Below are positions 1 through 7,738 of a DNA stretch of 64,000 nt, one piece after another. The position numbers and the translations under genes were made by a program. This DNA is from Planctomycetota bacterium (GTDB lineage: Bacteria > Planctomycetota > OFTM77). Position 1 is the stretch's first letter, and every line of letters begins with the position of its first letter. The notes beneath the pieces were generated by a model. It saw nothing but the letters and a program-made list of their open reading frames with translations, did no database searches and was not told the origin of the DNA. The DNA is taken from the NCBI GenBank assembly GCA_029260795.1, contig JAJDCO010000042.1, forward strand, positions 62,001 to 126,000, given 5' to 3'.

Positions 1-957
1 CTCCTTCTCCTTGCTCTTGCCGTCCTCGGTCGGTGGCGGATCACCGGCTTCGTCTTCGGCGCCGTCATCCTCAGCCGGCGTCTCGCCTTCGTCGCCTTCG
101 GAGCTCTCGCTTTCGTCGTCTTTAGTGGGCTCGGGCTTACGGAAGCGGAACTTGTTGCGCTCGTAGTAGGCCTTGAGATCTTCTTCGGTCGGCTCGGGCG
201 TTCCTTCGGGCAGGTTGGTTTGGATCGAGTCCGGCTCGGCATCGGCAAAGGCGAGGTAGGCCATGCGGAAGGCGACCTCGTCCTCTTGGCGGAACTCGGC
301 CTTGTTGACCGGCTCGAGCTCGTCGTAGAACTCCGTCAGCTGATCATCCGTGACCTGATCCGGCTGGATGTCGGCGGCCGCACCCTTCCAAGGAAAGGCG
401 ACGAACTCGAGCTCGTAGTTGTCGTTCGACGAGCGGAAGTTGTCGAAGATCTCCTTGTCGGTGACGAAGGCGTGGTAGTCGAGTCGCGTGAACTTCTGGA
501 CAATCAGGATCTCGCGCAGGTACTCCTCGAACAGAGCCGGGGTGAGCTGCATCCGTCGCAGGAGGTTGTCATAGTTCTCCTTCGAGATGGGCAACGCCTG
601 CTTCATGAAGTCGATGAGCTCGTTGTCGCTGACGTAGACGCCGTTGCGCCGAGCTTCATCCAGAATCACGATGTGCCTCCAGACGGCACGGTTGTCGACA
701 TTCGACTGCCCGCTGAACGTGCTCTCGATGGTGTGGAGCATGCGCAACTTGGCGTAGAAGTCTTCGGTGCTGACCTCGATCGTCTCACCGGTGCTCGGCG
801 GACGAAACGTGCCCGCGACCTCCGGAACGTCGCTGTCGGCGCCCGAGTCGTCGAAGAGCCCGTAGATCGCGCCCGTAATCGAAAACGTGAGCACCGTGAA
901 GACGGTCAGGACGACCAACAAGCCCTTTTGGTGCTTTTCGAACCACTTGAAAGTCAT
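1..957 (-). CDS. PpiD/SurA-like membrane-anchored foldase, 3' end outside window
   Basis: The frame is open from an ATG at 957 to the left edge, giving at least 319 residues. AAGAGG lies 5 bases before the ATG. The protein begins with a short cytoplasmic stretch, then one transmembrane helix (about residues 12-31, LLVVLTVFTVLTF), then a helical extracytoplasmic region resembling the chaperone domain of SurA/PpiD proteins (repeated SDNEL..FM, TDKEIFD..F patterns) and a low-complexity acidic stretch near the truncated end. PpiD-type proteins sit in the inner membrane and help exported proteins fold. The parvulin domain, if present, would lie beyond the window, so isomerase activity cannot be judged. 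It follows rbsK at 215 bases, and a second SurA-like protein lies at 3415-4425. Confidence 0.78.
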   Translation of the reverse strand, partial: MTFKWFEKHQKGLLVVLTVFTVLTFSITGAIYGLFDDSGADSDVPEVAGTFRPPSTGETIEVSTEDFYAKLRMLHTIESTFSGQSNVDNRAVWRHIVILDEARRNGVYVSDNELIDFMKQALPISKENYDNLLRRMQLTPALFEEYLREILIVQKFTRLDYHAFVTDKEIFDNFRSSNDNYELEFVAFPWKGAAADIQPDQVTDDQLTEFYDELEPVNKAEFRQEDEVAFRMAYLAFADAEPDSIQTNLPEGTPEPTEEDLKAYYERNKFRFRKPEPTKDDESESSEGDEGETPAEDDGAEDEAGDPPPTEDGKSKEKE

Positions 958-1171
958 CGAGGCCTCTTGAGTTCAGGAGTACCGCTAGTCCGCGCCGCCT
1001 CGCGCGGCCGCCCGATCTGACCCGCCTAGACAACGGGCTCCCAGGGAGAAACGCGTATTATACTGGCGCTCATCGCGGTGACAACAGACGCCGTCACCGA
1101 ACCGCATCGCTTTTCAGCGTTGCCCCGCCTTTCGACCGAGGTTTGACGTCGAGAATCCCTCGAAAGACGGC

Positions 1172-2101
1172 TCATTCTTCATCGGCCGCAGACAGCGCTT
1201 CACTCCAATGGAGACGGGGCAGCGACGCCTGCGCACCTCGGCTCAGGACCGAGCGGCTCGCATAGCCGATCGCGGCCCTCACGGCGACCTCCCACTCGGC
1301 GTCCTCGGCCAAAGCCGCCGCCAGCGCACCATTGAAGGCATCGCCGGCGCCCGTCGAGTCGACCGCCACGACCTGAGGAGCGGCAAACACCTGCGGAATC
1401 CTCTCCGACTCCAAGGAGAGGGCCCCCGAAGCTCCCCGAGTGATCAGAATCCGCTCCGGGCCGCGTGAGAGAGCCGCCGCGATCCAGCCTGAGGGGAGGT
1501 CCTCCGGCCCTTTTGGCGGACCGAAGACGGTCGACGCCTCGGAGTCGTTCGGCGTCACCAGCCAGGCATCCCGCAGCGCTTTCTCCAATCCGACCGACTT
1601 CGCCGGCGCCGGATCCAAGATCGTACGAGCCCCTCGCCGGCGACCGATCTCGAAGGCTCGCTCCACGCAGATCAACGGAATCTCGAGCTGGCAGAGGACG
1701 ATGTCGTCGGATTCGAGATCGGCGAGGGCCGCTTCGACTGCGGCGGGATCGAGGCGGGCGTTGGCGCCGGGAGACACGAGGATCGCGTTCTCGCCCCTGG
1801 CATCGACCCCGATCAAGGCGACCCCGGTCGGGGTCAGAGGCTGCGAGTGGAGGTGGCGCGTCTCGATTCCCTCAGAGGCGAGTGAGCTCCGTCCGCGATC
1901 GCCGAAGGCGTCGTCTCCGACACAGCCGACGAAGCGGACCTGGGCCCCGGCCCGCGCCGCAGCGACTGCCTGGTTGGCCCCTTTCCCGCCCTCGAAGGTC
2001 TCCAGGTCCTGACCGGAAACGGTTTCACCCGGCCGGGGCAGGGCCTCGACTCGCACCACGAGGTCGAGATTCAGGCTGCCGACGACGACGACCCGGCCCA
2101 T
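1172..2101 (-). CDS. rbsK: ribokinase (PfkB family sugar kinase)
   Basis: 309 residues, the normal length for ribokinase, which phosphorylates D-ribose with ATP for entry into the pentose phosphate pathway. The N-terminal GGKGANQA signature (about 38-45) and the C-terminal PfkB signature with anion hole and catalytic Asp, DSTGAGDAF (about 248-256), are both present. The Asn-Asp-Ser-Glu stretch (TPNDSEA) is typical of the group. The start lies only 6 bases after the scpB stop, so the two genes are probably co-transcribed. No ribose transporter or RbsR repressor is nearby. A related PfkB kinase with another sugar substrate cannot be excluded, but GGKGANQA favours ribokinase. Confidence 0.88.
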   Translation of the reverse strand: MGRVVVVGSLNLDLVVRVEALPRPGETVSGQDLETFEGGKGANQAVAAARAGAQVRFVGCVGDDAFGDRGRSSLASEGIETRHLHSQPLTPTGVALIGVDARGENAILVSPGANARLDPAAVEAALADLESDDIVLCQLEIPLICVERAFEIGRRRGARTILDPAPAKSVGLEKALRDAWLVTPNDSEASTVFGPPKGPEDLPSGWIAAALSRGPERILITRGASGALSLESERIPQVFAAPQVVAVDSTGAGDAFNGALAAALAEDAEWEVAVRAAIGYASRSVLSRGAQASLPRLHWSEALSAADEE

Positions 2102-2107
2102 CGTTGC

Positions 2108-3406
2108 TCACTGCTCCTGCGACTCGGGAAGCCGAGTGAAGGGCTCGTCGACGTCGTCCTCGTCGATGGGTGGAATCTCCTCTCGAGAGCCTTCCAGCTC
2201 GAACTCGAGGGACTCTCCTTCGATAGCCTCCGGCTCGTCTTCGGCCTCAACTTCTTCGAGCTCGGCGACGCCTGTCTGGAGCTCTTCGATGAGCACAACG
2301 TCCGTCTCGGCGGAAGGATCTGGTTCCTCCTCGAGCTCGGCGGTTCCCGAAGCCGATGTCTCTTCGAGCTCGTCCGCTCTCTCGACCGGCTCGGCCATCT
2401 CGGGATCGACGACGACGTCGACTGGCTGGGGCTCGAGGGATTCCGCTTCGATCATCGCGGTTGGCTCGGGCTCTTCGAATTCGGACTCCTCGTAGTCCGA
2501 CTCGACCCCGTCCTCGTCGACCGGCGCCTCTCGGCCCGTCTCTTCTGCTTCGAGAGTGTCGGATTCCACCTTTTCGGTGTCCCAGGAGTCCTCGGGCAGC
2601 GTCGAGGCCCCCACCTGCAACGATCTTTCGCGCGCGCGGAGCATCTCGGCGCCGGCCAGGAAGAGCTCGCGGCGGAAGTCGGGTGGAGCCGGGATGTCGA
2701 TCGGAACGCCGGCAGCCACCGCCGCGGCCATCGGATCACTCTCCGAGGTCGTGACGAGATCCGCTCCCTTTCGAGGCCGAAGTCCGGGTGCCAGAATCTG
2801 GTCGACGGGGATCGGCGGCCCGGTGTCGACCTCCGATTCGGCGGCGCGGGCCTTGGCCTCGTCCTCCTCGCGCAAAAGCTGCTGCAGCTCCTCGATGCTG
2901 GGCAGATCTCTCAGTGAGCTGAGACCGAACTGGTCGAGAAAACGCTTGGTGGTTCCGTACAGAAGCGGTCGCCCGATCACCTCCGCGCGTCCCGTGATCC
3001 GAACGAGCTTGTGGTCGAGGAGTGTGCGGACGATCTGCCCGGACTGCACGCCGCGCACACTCTCGATGTCGGCACGCGTCAGGGGCTGCTTGTAGGCAAC
3101 GATCGCCAGCGTCTCGAGGCCGGCGGCCGTCAGCCTGTCGCTGGTTCCTTTCACGAGCCGAGTGAGCCAGGTGTGGAACTCGGGCCGCGTGAGCATTTGA
3201 TAACCGCCCGCGATCTCGCGGACGACCAGCGGTCGCCCCGTGCTCTCGAGCGTCTGGTTCAAGGACGCGACGACCGCCTCCAGGCCAGGGCCATCCAGGT
3301 CCTCGAGGATGTCCAAGATCCGTTGAGCCGGCAAGGGATCGGCATGGGCGAACAGCAGCGCCTCGAGGATGGCTTCGGAGCGGGTCGTCGAGCTCTCGGG
3401 TTCCAT
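2108..3406 (-). CDS. scpB: segregation and condensation protein B with long acidic C-terminal extension
   Basis: Residues 1 to about 190 form the two winged-helix domains of ScpB. The hallmark GLETLAIVAYKQPLTRADIE..RGV and GRPLLYGTTKRFLDQFGL regions are intact. ScpB binds the kleisin ScpA and the SMC ATPase in chromosome condensation. Typical ScpB is roughly 180-250 residues; this one has 432, because a tail of about 230 residues rich in Glu, Asp and Ser follows. The tail looks disordered and has no recognised domain. Its start is 8 bases after the lipoprotein stop, suggesting one transcript with 3415-4425 and rbsK. scpA is not in the window. Confidence 0.92.
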   Translation of the reverse strand: MEPESSTTRSEAILEALLFAHADPLPAQRILDILEDLDGPGLEAVVASLNQTLESTGRPLVVREIAGGYQMLTRPEFHTWLTRLVKGTSDRLTAAGLETLAIVAYKQPLTRADIESVRGVQSGQIVRTLLDHKLVRITGRAEVIGRPLLYGTTKRFLDQFGLSSLRDLPSIEELQQLLREEDEAKARAAESEVDTGPPIPVDQILAPGLRPRKGADLVTTSESDPMAAAVAAGVPIDIPAPPDFRRELFLAGAEMLRARERSLQVGASTLPEDSWDTEKVESDTLEAEETGREAPVDEDGVESDYEESEFEEPEPTAMIEAESLEPQPVDVVVDPEMAEPVERADELEETSASGTAELEEEPDPSAETDVVLIEELQTGVAELEEVEAEDEPEAIEGESLEFELEGSREEIPPIDEDDVDEPFTRLPESQEQ

Positions 3407-3414
3407 GGGCGGCT

Positions 3415-4425
3415 CTAGAACTTCAGATCGATGTCGTAGCGTTCGCCAGCGCGCTGGCGCCAGTAGAGGTACTCATGCTCGGCGATGGGCTCGGTTTCGA
3501 GAGACCGCTCCACCTCGACCTCGAGCTCCGGAAAGCTCCCGGCCCGGCCGGTCTCGATCTCGAGGAGCTGCACGAAGTAGTGGAGACGCTCTCCGTCGAG
3601 GTCGATCTGCTCGATCGGTCCGGTCTCGTTCGGCTCGAGCGCAAAGACCGAGGCGACCAGCGGGTCCGGCAGACCTCGGACGATCGTCGGGAGCCTCCCG
3701 CCTTGCGGCGCCGTCGGATGCACGGAGTGCTCTTTCGCCAGGCGTTCGAAGTCCGCTCCCTGGAGGACCTCTTCCCGAAAGCGCTGAGCCTGGCTTCGGT
3801 CGCGGACCGCCAGGATGCGCGCTCGGGCGCGGTCCTCACGGAGCTGCTCGAATCGTACCAGGCGGTCGAGCAGGAGCTCGGTCCCGAGGACCCGGCGAGT
3901 GTAGCTTCGGTACTCCACGACCGTCAGGTTGCGAATCTCCTCCAGGTAGGACTCGACCGTCATCCGTCCCCCGGTCTCCACGCGGACGCGTGTCTCGAGC
4001 TCGGCGAGCTGCTTGTCGACCGCACGAGCCAGAAGGACCTCGTCCAGTCGAACCTCCCAGTGCTCGGCCTCGCGTCGGACCAGTCGCTCGTCGACGAGCT
4101 GCTGCAGGGCCCGCAGAAGGCCTGGCTGCTCGAACAGATAGAAGTAGTCGTAGACGTCGCTCTTGCGAATCGTCTCTCCACCGACCTCGGCGACGACGTC
4201 GTCCTCACCCAGTCGAAAGGGCAGCGGCGAGCGGGAAACGCGCGATCGAATGATCGGCTCGTCGGGGGTCGAGCGCTCCACCTTTCCGGTCGGTCGATCG
4301 GCCGGTCTCACGGGCGTCGCCGCCTCGCGCTCCTCACCCGGAGCACCGCAACCGGCCACGAGGAGCATCAAGAGCCAGGCCCCGCGACCTCGAGATGGTC
4401 GCCGGGCCTCCCTGGTGAGGTCCAT
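3415..4425 (-). CDS. SurA-like peptidyl-prolyl isomerase lipoprotein
   Basis: 336 residues with a lipoprotein signal: basic N-terminus, hydrophobic LLMLLVAGC and the lipidated Cys at residue 26. After a variable linker comes an N-terminal chaperone-like segment (VVAEVGGETIRKSDVYDYF, then long helices), followed by a parvulin-like domain (about 205-310; DRSQAQRF.EEVLQGADFE.LA..HS, then a QGG motif and an acidic region). This is the usual SurA/PrsA/PpiC arrangement, so it probably assists folding of exported or outer-membrane proteins in the periplasm. It ends 9 bases before scpB. Key parvulin residues are partly degenerate, so it may act mainly as a chaperone. Confidence 0.78.
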   Translation of the reverse strand: MDLTREARRPSRGRGAWLLMLLVAGCGAPGEEREAATPVRPADRPTGKVERSTPDEPIIRSRVSRSPLPFRLGEDDVVAEVGGETIRKSDVYDYFYLFEQPGLLRALQQLVDERLVRREAEHWEVRLDEVLLARAVDKQLAELETRVRVETGGRMTVESYLEEIRNLTVVEYRSYTRRVLGTELLLDRLVRFEQLREDRARARILAVRDRSQAQRFREEVLQGADFERLAKEHSVHPTAPQGGRLPTIVRGLPDPLVASVFALEPNETGPIEQIDLDGERLHYFVQLLEIETGRAGSFPELEVEVERSLETEPIAEHEYLYWRQRAGERYDIDLKF

Positions 4426-4635
4426 TCAGTCATCCATGAAGCTGGGGATCGGAAGAAACCGCCGCCTCATGTTACCAGCTCGGTCCCGAACGCGAAACGC
4501 ACGGGACCGCCAGCCGGCGGGTGGTGCGGGCTTCGATCGACGGAAGGTTCAGGCGGACGAGGTGACACCCAGCCCCCACCATCGGTGCCAGGTGTCTCTC
4601 GACTCGCGTCGGTCGAACGGGATGCGGTCCATCGT
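4426..4635. other. intergenic stretch between exported TPR-like gene and lipoprotein gene
   Basis: 210 bases without a convincing reading frame. An interrupted inverted repeat (GACACC with GGTGTC, around 4563-4595) lies just downstream of the stop of the upstream minus-strand gene and could weaken transcription, but no T-run follows. The promoter for the lipoprotein-scpB-rbsK group is expected here; no clear -10/-35 pair was recognised. Confidence 0.35.
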
Positions 4636-6225
4636 CTAGCGGAAGTAGACCGTTCGCTCGAGCCGGAATCGCTCCATGCGGATCTGGTCGTTCTGACCGC
4701 TCCGCCGTCCCGCGCCACCGCCACGGCCATTGCGCCCACGGTTCTGGTTCCGAGCCTGCTGCTCGCGCTGCTGTCGAAGCTGCTCTTCGGCCTCAGGGGG
4801 GAGGGAGTGGTCGCGCGAATAGTTGAACTGCACGCGAACGACCTTCATGTCTCCGCTGAACTCGCCGTAGTAGGCTCGCAGCCACTGCGATCGGATGGAC
4901 GACTTCTGCTCGTTCCACCAGGCGTCAGGATCGGAGTCGGCGCGTCCTTCTTGGCTCTGGGCTTGACGGCCGGAGCTCTTGAAGTACTCCTGCAGTCGAC
5001 GCTGGAAGCTTTCGGAGCTTCCGCCCGGTGTCGCACCCATCGCGCGGCGAGCTTCGGCGCTGCTCTTGACCGGCTGACCGTTGTCGTCATAGACGACCAG
5101 TGCCTTGTCGCCGAGGATGAAGGTCCCGGACGTGTAGTTCGCTCGCTCGATCTTGGAGCGAGATCGATTCGACCAGACCTCCCGCACGCGGCGGGCGTCG
5201 ACGCCCAGGCGCTGGGCCATCTTCTCGGCGGTTTCATCGCCCAGGCTCTTGGTCGCCCAGGTCTGAGCCTCTTTCAGTTGCAGCAGACGATCCCCGACAC
5301 GGTCGTCGATGAGGCGCTTGATGGTATCCCACCATTCCTTCTCGACGTAGTTGGAGATATACGCATTCTCCCGCTCTTGGACCGAGACGATACGCTCCTC
5401 GACATTCGTCTTGAGAGCCGGCGTCGGGGCCGCGGCGATCAGGCCCTTGAGAGCCGTGATGCACTCCTGATACTGCTTTCGGGAAGCCAGCCGCATCGCG
5501 GTGTTCACCTCGTCGAGGTACTTCTGGTTCTCGACGAAGGGTTGGATCGTCTCGAGGAGGTTGGTGATCGTCTCGGTCTCGAAGTCGGGATCGAGCTCAC
5601 GAGCGCGCTCGAGATGGATCTTGGCACGATTCCAGGCATCGAGCTTTCGGAGGTAGTTGGCCAGCTCGAAGTGATCGCTCGCCGAATCGGAGTCCATCGC
5701 GGCCAGCTTCTCACGGTAGAGATCTTCGATCTCGTACACCTCGTTGGCCGGCACTCGAATCGGCTCGATCTCGCGAATCCGACTGCGATCGATGGGCAGA
5801 CGCGTCTCACCGTCGGCGAGAGTGATCGTCCGGTCGTCCTCGGCGACGATGACGCCGACACGGTCGTTGCCGGTCCGGAAGCGGACGCGAACGGCATCGA
5901 CCATCACCTGCTCGCCTTCATCGAAGTCGTAGCCGAGCTGGCGCCGCAGCCGCTTCGCCTCGACCTCGGCCAGGTGGTCCCAGTAGAGGTGGATCACGCC
6001 ACCATCGTCGAGGCGCTTGACGCGCAGCCCGTCCTCGCTCGAGTCCAGGATCTCGACGTAGAGGATGGTCCCCTTTCGGAGCCGAAGCTCTTCGGCGTCA
6101 TTCGCCTCAGCCGCGGAGGCACCGACCATCGCGCCTAAGAGCGCGAATCCGAGCCAGACTCGCCAGCGTCTCTCGTCGCACATCAGACGTCTCCCTGTCG
6201 TTTCCTGTCCGTTTCGATGACTCAT
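4636..6225 (-). CDS. exported helical/TPR-like protein at end of pseudopilin cluster
   Basis: 529 residues from the ATG at 6225, which overlaps the GspI-like stop by 4 bases (ATGA). A second ATG at 6183 (MCDERRWRVW) has a better ribosome site (AGGGAGA) and would place the hydrophobic segment (LGFALLGAMVGASAAEA) as an ordinary cleavable signal peptide; it may be the true start. The mature part has a small beta-rich region (about 45-150, KGTILYVEIL, VIHLYWDHL), TPR-like helices (about 180-300), and an Arg/Gln/Gly-rich low-complexity segment near 485-515 before the C-terminus. I recognise no named family. Overlap with the pilin genes suggests a role in the same assembly. Confidence 0.72.
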   Translation of the reverse strand: MSHRNGQETTGRRLMCDERRWRVWLGFALLGAMVGASAAEANDAEELRLRKGTILYVEILDSSEDGLRVKRLDDGGVIHLYWDHLAEVEAKRLRRQLGYDFDEGEQVMVDAVRVRFRTGNDRVGVIVAEDDRTITLADGETRLPIDRSRIREIEPIRVPANEVYEIEDLYREKLAAMDSDSASDHFELANYLRKLDAWNRAKIHLERARELDPDFETETITNLLETIQPFVENQKYLDEVNTAMRLASRKQYQECITALKGLIAAAPTPALKTNVEERIVSVQERENAYISNYVEKEWWDTIKRLIDDRVGDRLLQLKEAQTWATKSLGDETAEKMAQRLGVDARRVREVWSNRSRSKIERANYTSGTFILGDKALVVYDDNGQPVKSSAEARRAMGATPGGSSESFQRRLQEYFKSSGRQAQSQEGRADSDPDAWWNEQKSSIRSQWLRAYYGEFSGDMKVVRVQFNYSRDHSLPPEAEEQLRQQREQQARNQNRGRNGRGGGAGRRSGQNDQIRMERFRLERTVYFR

Positions 6226-6659
6226 CGGCTCTTTCCAATCTCACGCGCAAAGTCCCAGCGCTGCAACACGATTGTCGGAAACTCCGCACGCCGTCGTCGC
6301 TCTTTGGGTCCCCACAAGACGATGATCTTCGCGACCCACTCGCCTTCACCCGCCTCCGTGAACTCGACCTGGTACTCGTATCCGGGCAGATCCGGAACGG
6401 GCGTCGTCGGGATGTCTTCCGGGTAAGACTCCCCGTCCGACCAACGAGCCTCGAGATTCGAGAGCACCTGCGACTTGACCATCTCGGCCGAGGCCGCTGA
6501 GTTGGTCCGGTCCACCGCCTCCTTGTGAATGCCGAGAGCGAAGGCGAACAGACCGAGCACGCTCACCATGCCCGTCGTCAAAACGCCCAACGCCACCAGC
6601 ATCTCCATCAGCGTGAAGCCAGCCTCGGGGTGTCCGATTCGATTCGGTGGCGACATCAT
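6222..6659 (-). CDS. GspI-like minor pseudopilin
   Basis: 145 residues. The N-terminus has a prepilin peptidase site, AG followed by FTLMEMLVALGVL, with Glu at position +5 of the mature protein and a single hydrophobic helix. This is the class III signal of type II secretion pseudopilins and type IV pilins. GspI-type proteins join J and K at the tip of the periplasmic pseudopilus. The ATG at 6659 overlaps the stop of the GspJ-like gene by one base (TGATG), and the gene ends in an ATGA overlap with the next one. Assignment to I rests on size and neighbours; the globular part is too divergent for certainty. Confidence 0.78.
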   Translation of the reverse strand: MMSPPNRIGHPEAGFTLMEMLVALGVLTTGMVSVLGLFAFALGIHKEAVDRTNSAASAEMVKSQVLSNLEARWSDGESYPEDIPTTPVPDLPGYEYQVEFTEAGEGEWVAKIIVLWGPKERRRRAEFPTIVLQRWDFAREIGKSR

Positions 6660-7738
6660 CAGTAGGCCTCCCGACCCATCGGAATCTCGATGACTCGCAC
6701 GAACGTGCGTCCTTTTCGAACCGGCACGCTGCGTGGATGGGACTCCTCGCGAGTGCTCCGAAGGGCCCGGCCTTGGAGACGGATCCGGTTGCCATTCACG
6801 CTCGCGACCTGAACCCACTCCCCACCCACTTTCAGCAGGTCCCCGTTGGTGACCTTGCCGAGCTTGTCGACATCGTCGACGAGAATCTCCGTGGCCCCAC
6901 GGTCGGCCGCCTTGGCGAGCCGCGTCCGCCGGTCTGCTCCTTCGTCGAGCACGAGGGTCATGCGCACTCGCGCCGGAAAGATGTCCTGGCTGCGATCTGA
7001 GCCGTATCGAGGATCGCGGGCTGCGGAGAAGACCTCAGAGCTCAGCTCCTCGCGCGTCGAATCCCAGAAGCTCTCGGCGCTGTCCCAGTCGCTGGCGCCG
7101 GCACGGGCGAAACGCCAGCCGATGTGGAGCACTCCGTCCGCCACCAGTCGGCAGAGCGCCCGCACCGACTCCTTCGACTCGAGAGCTTCGCTGGCGAACA
7201 GGCCTTGGTCGGTACCGGGCGGCGCGATCACGCCCCGATAGAGCCGCAAGTCACCCGAAAAGGCTCCCGGACGGTCGTCCGGCACCGCCACCCAGGTGAC
7301 CTCGGCCAGCCCGCCGGTCGGCAGATACCCCGGACCCTCCTCGTCCTCGGCGCTCAGTGGAGTTCCGAGTCGGTACACGCGGCTCTCGGGCCCGAGAGTG
7401 CTTTTGCTTCGAAGCCGTCGATCGGCGAGCTCCTCGGGGAATTGACGAACCCAGCGGACTCGGAAGAAGTCTCCGTCGGGCGCCCAATCCGCCAACATGC
7501 GGATGCGCGGGTCGCGATCCGAGGCACTGGCGAGCAAGCGCCAATCTCGCACCAACGTCTCGGCGAAGACCTCGTAGCGCTCGACCACCTCGCGTTGACG
7601 CTCGCCCGTCCGCCACAGCCGAAGGCCGCCACGAACCAGCTGCATCATCATCAGGCCGAGGGCAACGAAGAGCCCCATCGCGACGAGCAGCTCGACGAGC
7701 GTGACACCCGCGGCCGTAGAGTTTCGTCGTTCTCGCAT
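6659..7738 (-). CDS. GspJ-like minor pseudopilin, long form
   Basis: 359 residues, longer than the usual GspJ of about 200. The prepilin motif AAG/VTLVELLVAMGLFVAL keeps the +5 Glu. A large extracytoplasmic beta-rich domain follows. Near residues 275-325 it carries a segment (ILVDDVDKLG, then LLKVGGEWVQV, then RLQGRALRST) that resembles the repeated unit in the neighbouring GspK-like protein. The start overlaps the GspK-like stop by one base. The G-H-K-J-I order and continuous overlaps support one pseudopilus operon. Confidence 0.78.
   Translation of the reverse strand: MRERRNSTAAGVTLVELLVAMGLFVALGLMMMQLVRGGLRLWRTGERQREVVERYEVFAETLVRDWRLLASASDRDPRIRMLADWAPDGDFFRVRWVRQFPEELADRRLRSKSTLGPESRVYRLGTPLSAEDEEGPGYLPTGGLAEVTWVAVPDDRPGAFSGDLRLYRGVIAPPGTDQGLFASEALESKESVRALCRLVADGVLHIGWRFARAGASDWDSAESFWDSTREELSSEVFSAARDPRYGSDRSQDIFPARVRMTLVLDEGADRRTRLAKAADRGATEILVDDVDKLGKVTNGDLLKVGGEWVQVASVNGNRIRLQGRALRSTREESHPRSVPVRKGRTFVRVIEIPMGREAY

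Noticed and set aside
3475..6138. Long plus-strand open frame of about 880 codons
   Set aside because: It is antisense to well supported minus-strand genes and reflects GC-rich codon bias; no family features or ribosome site.
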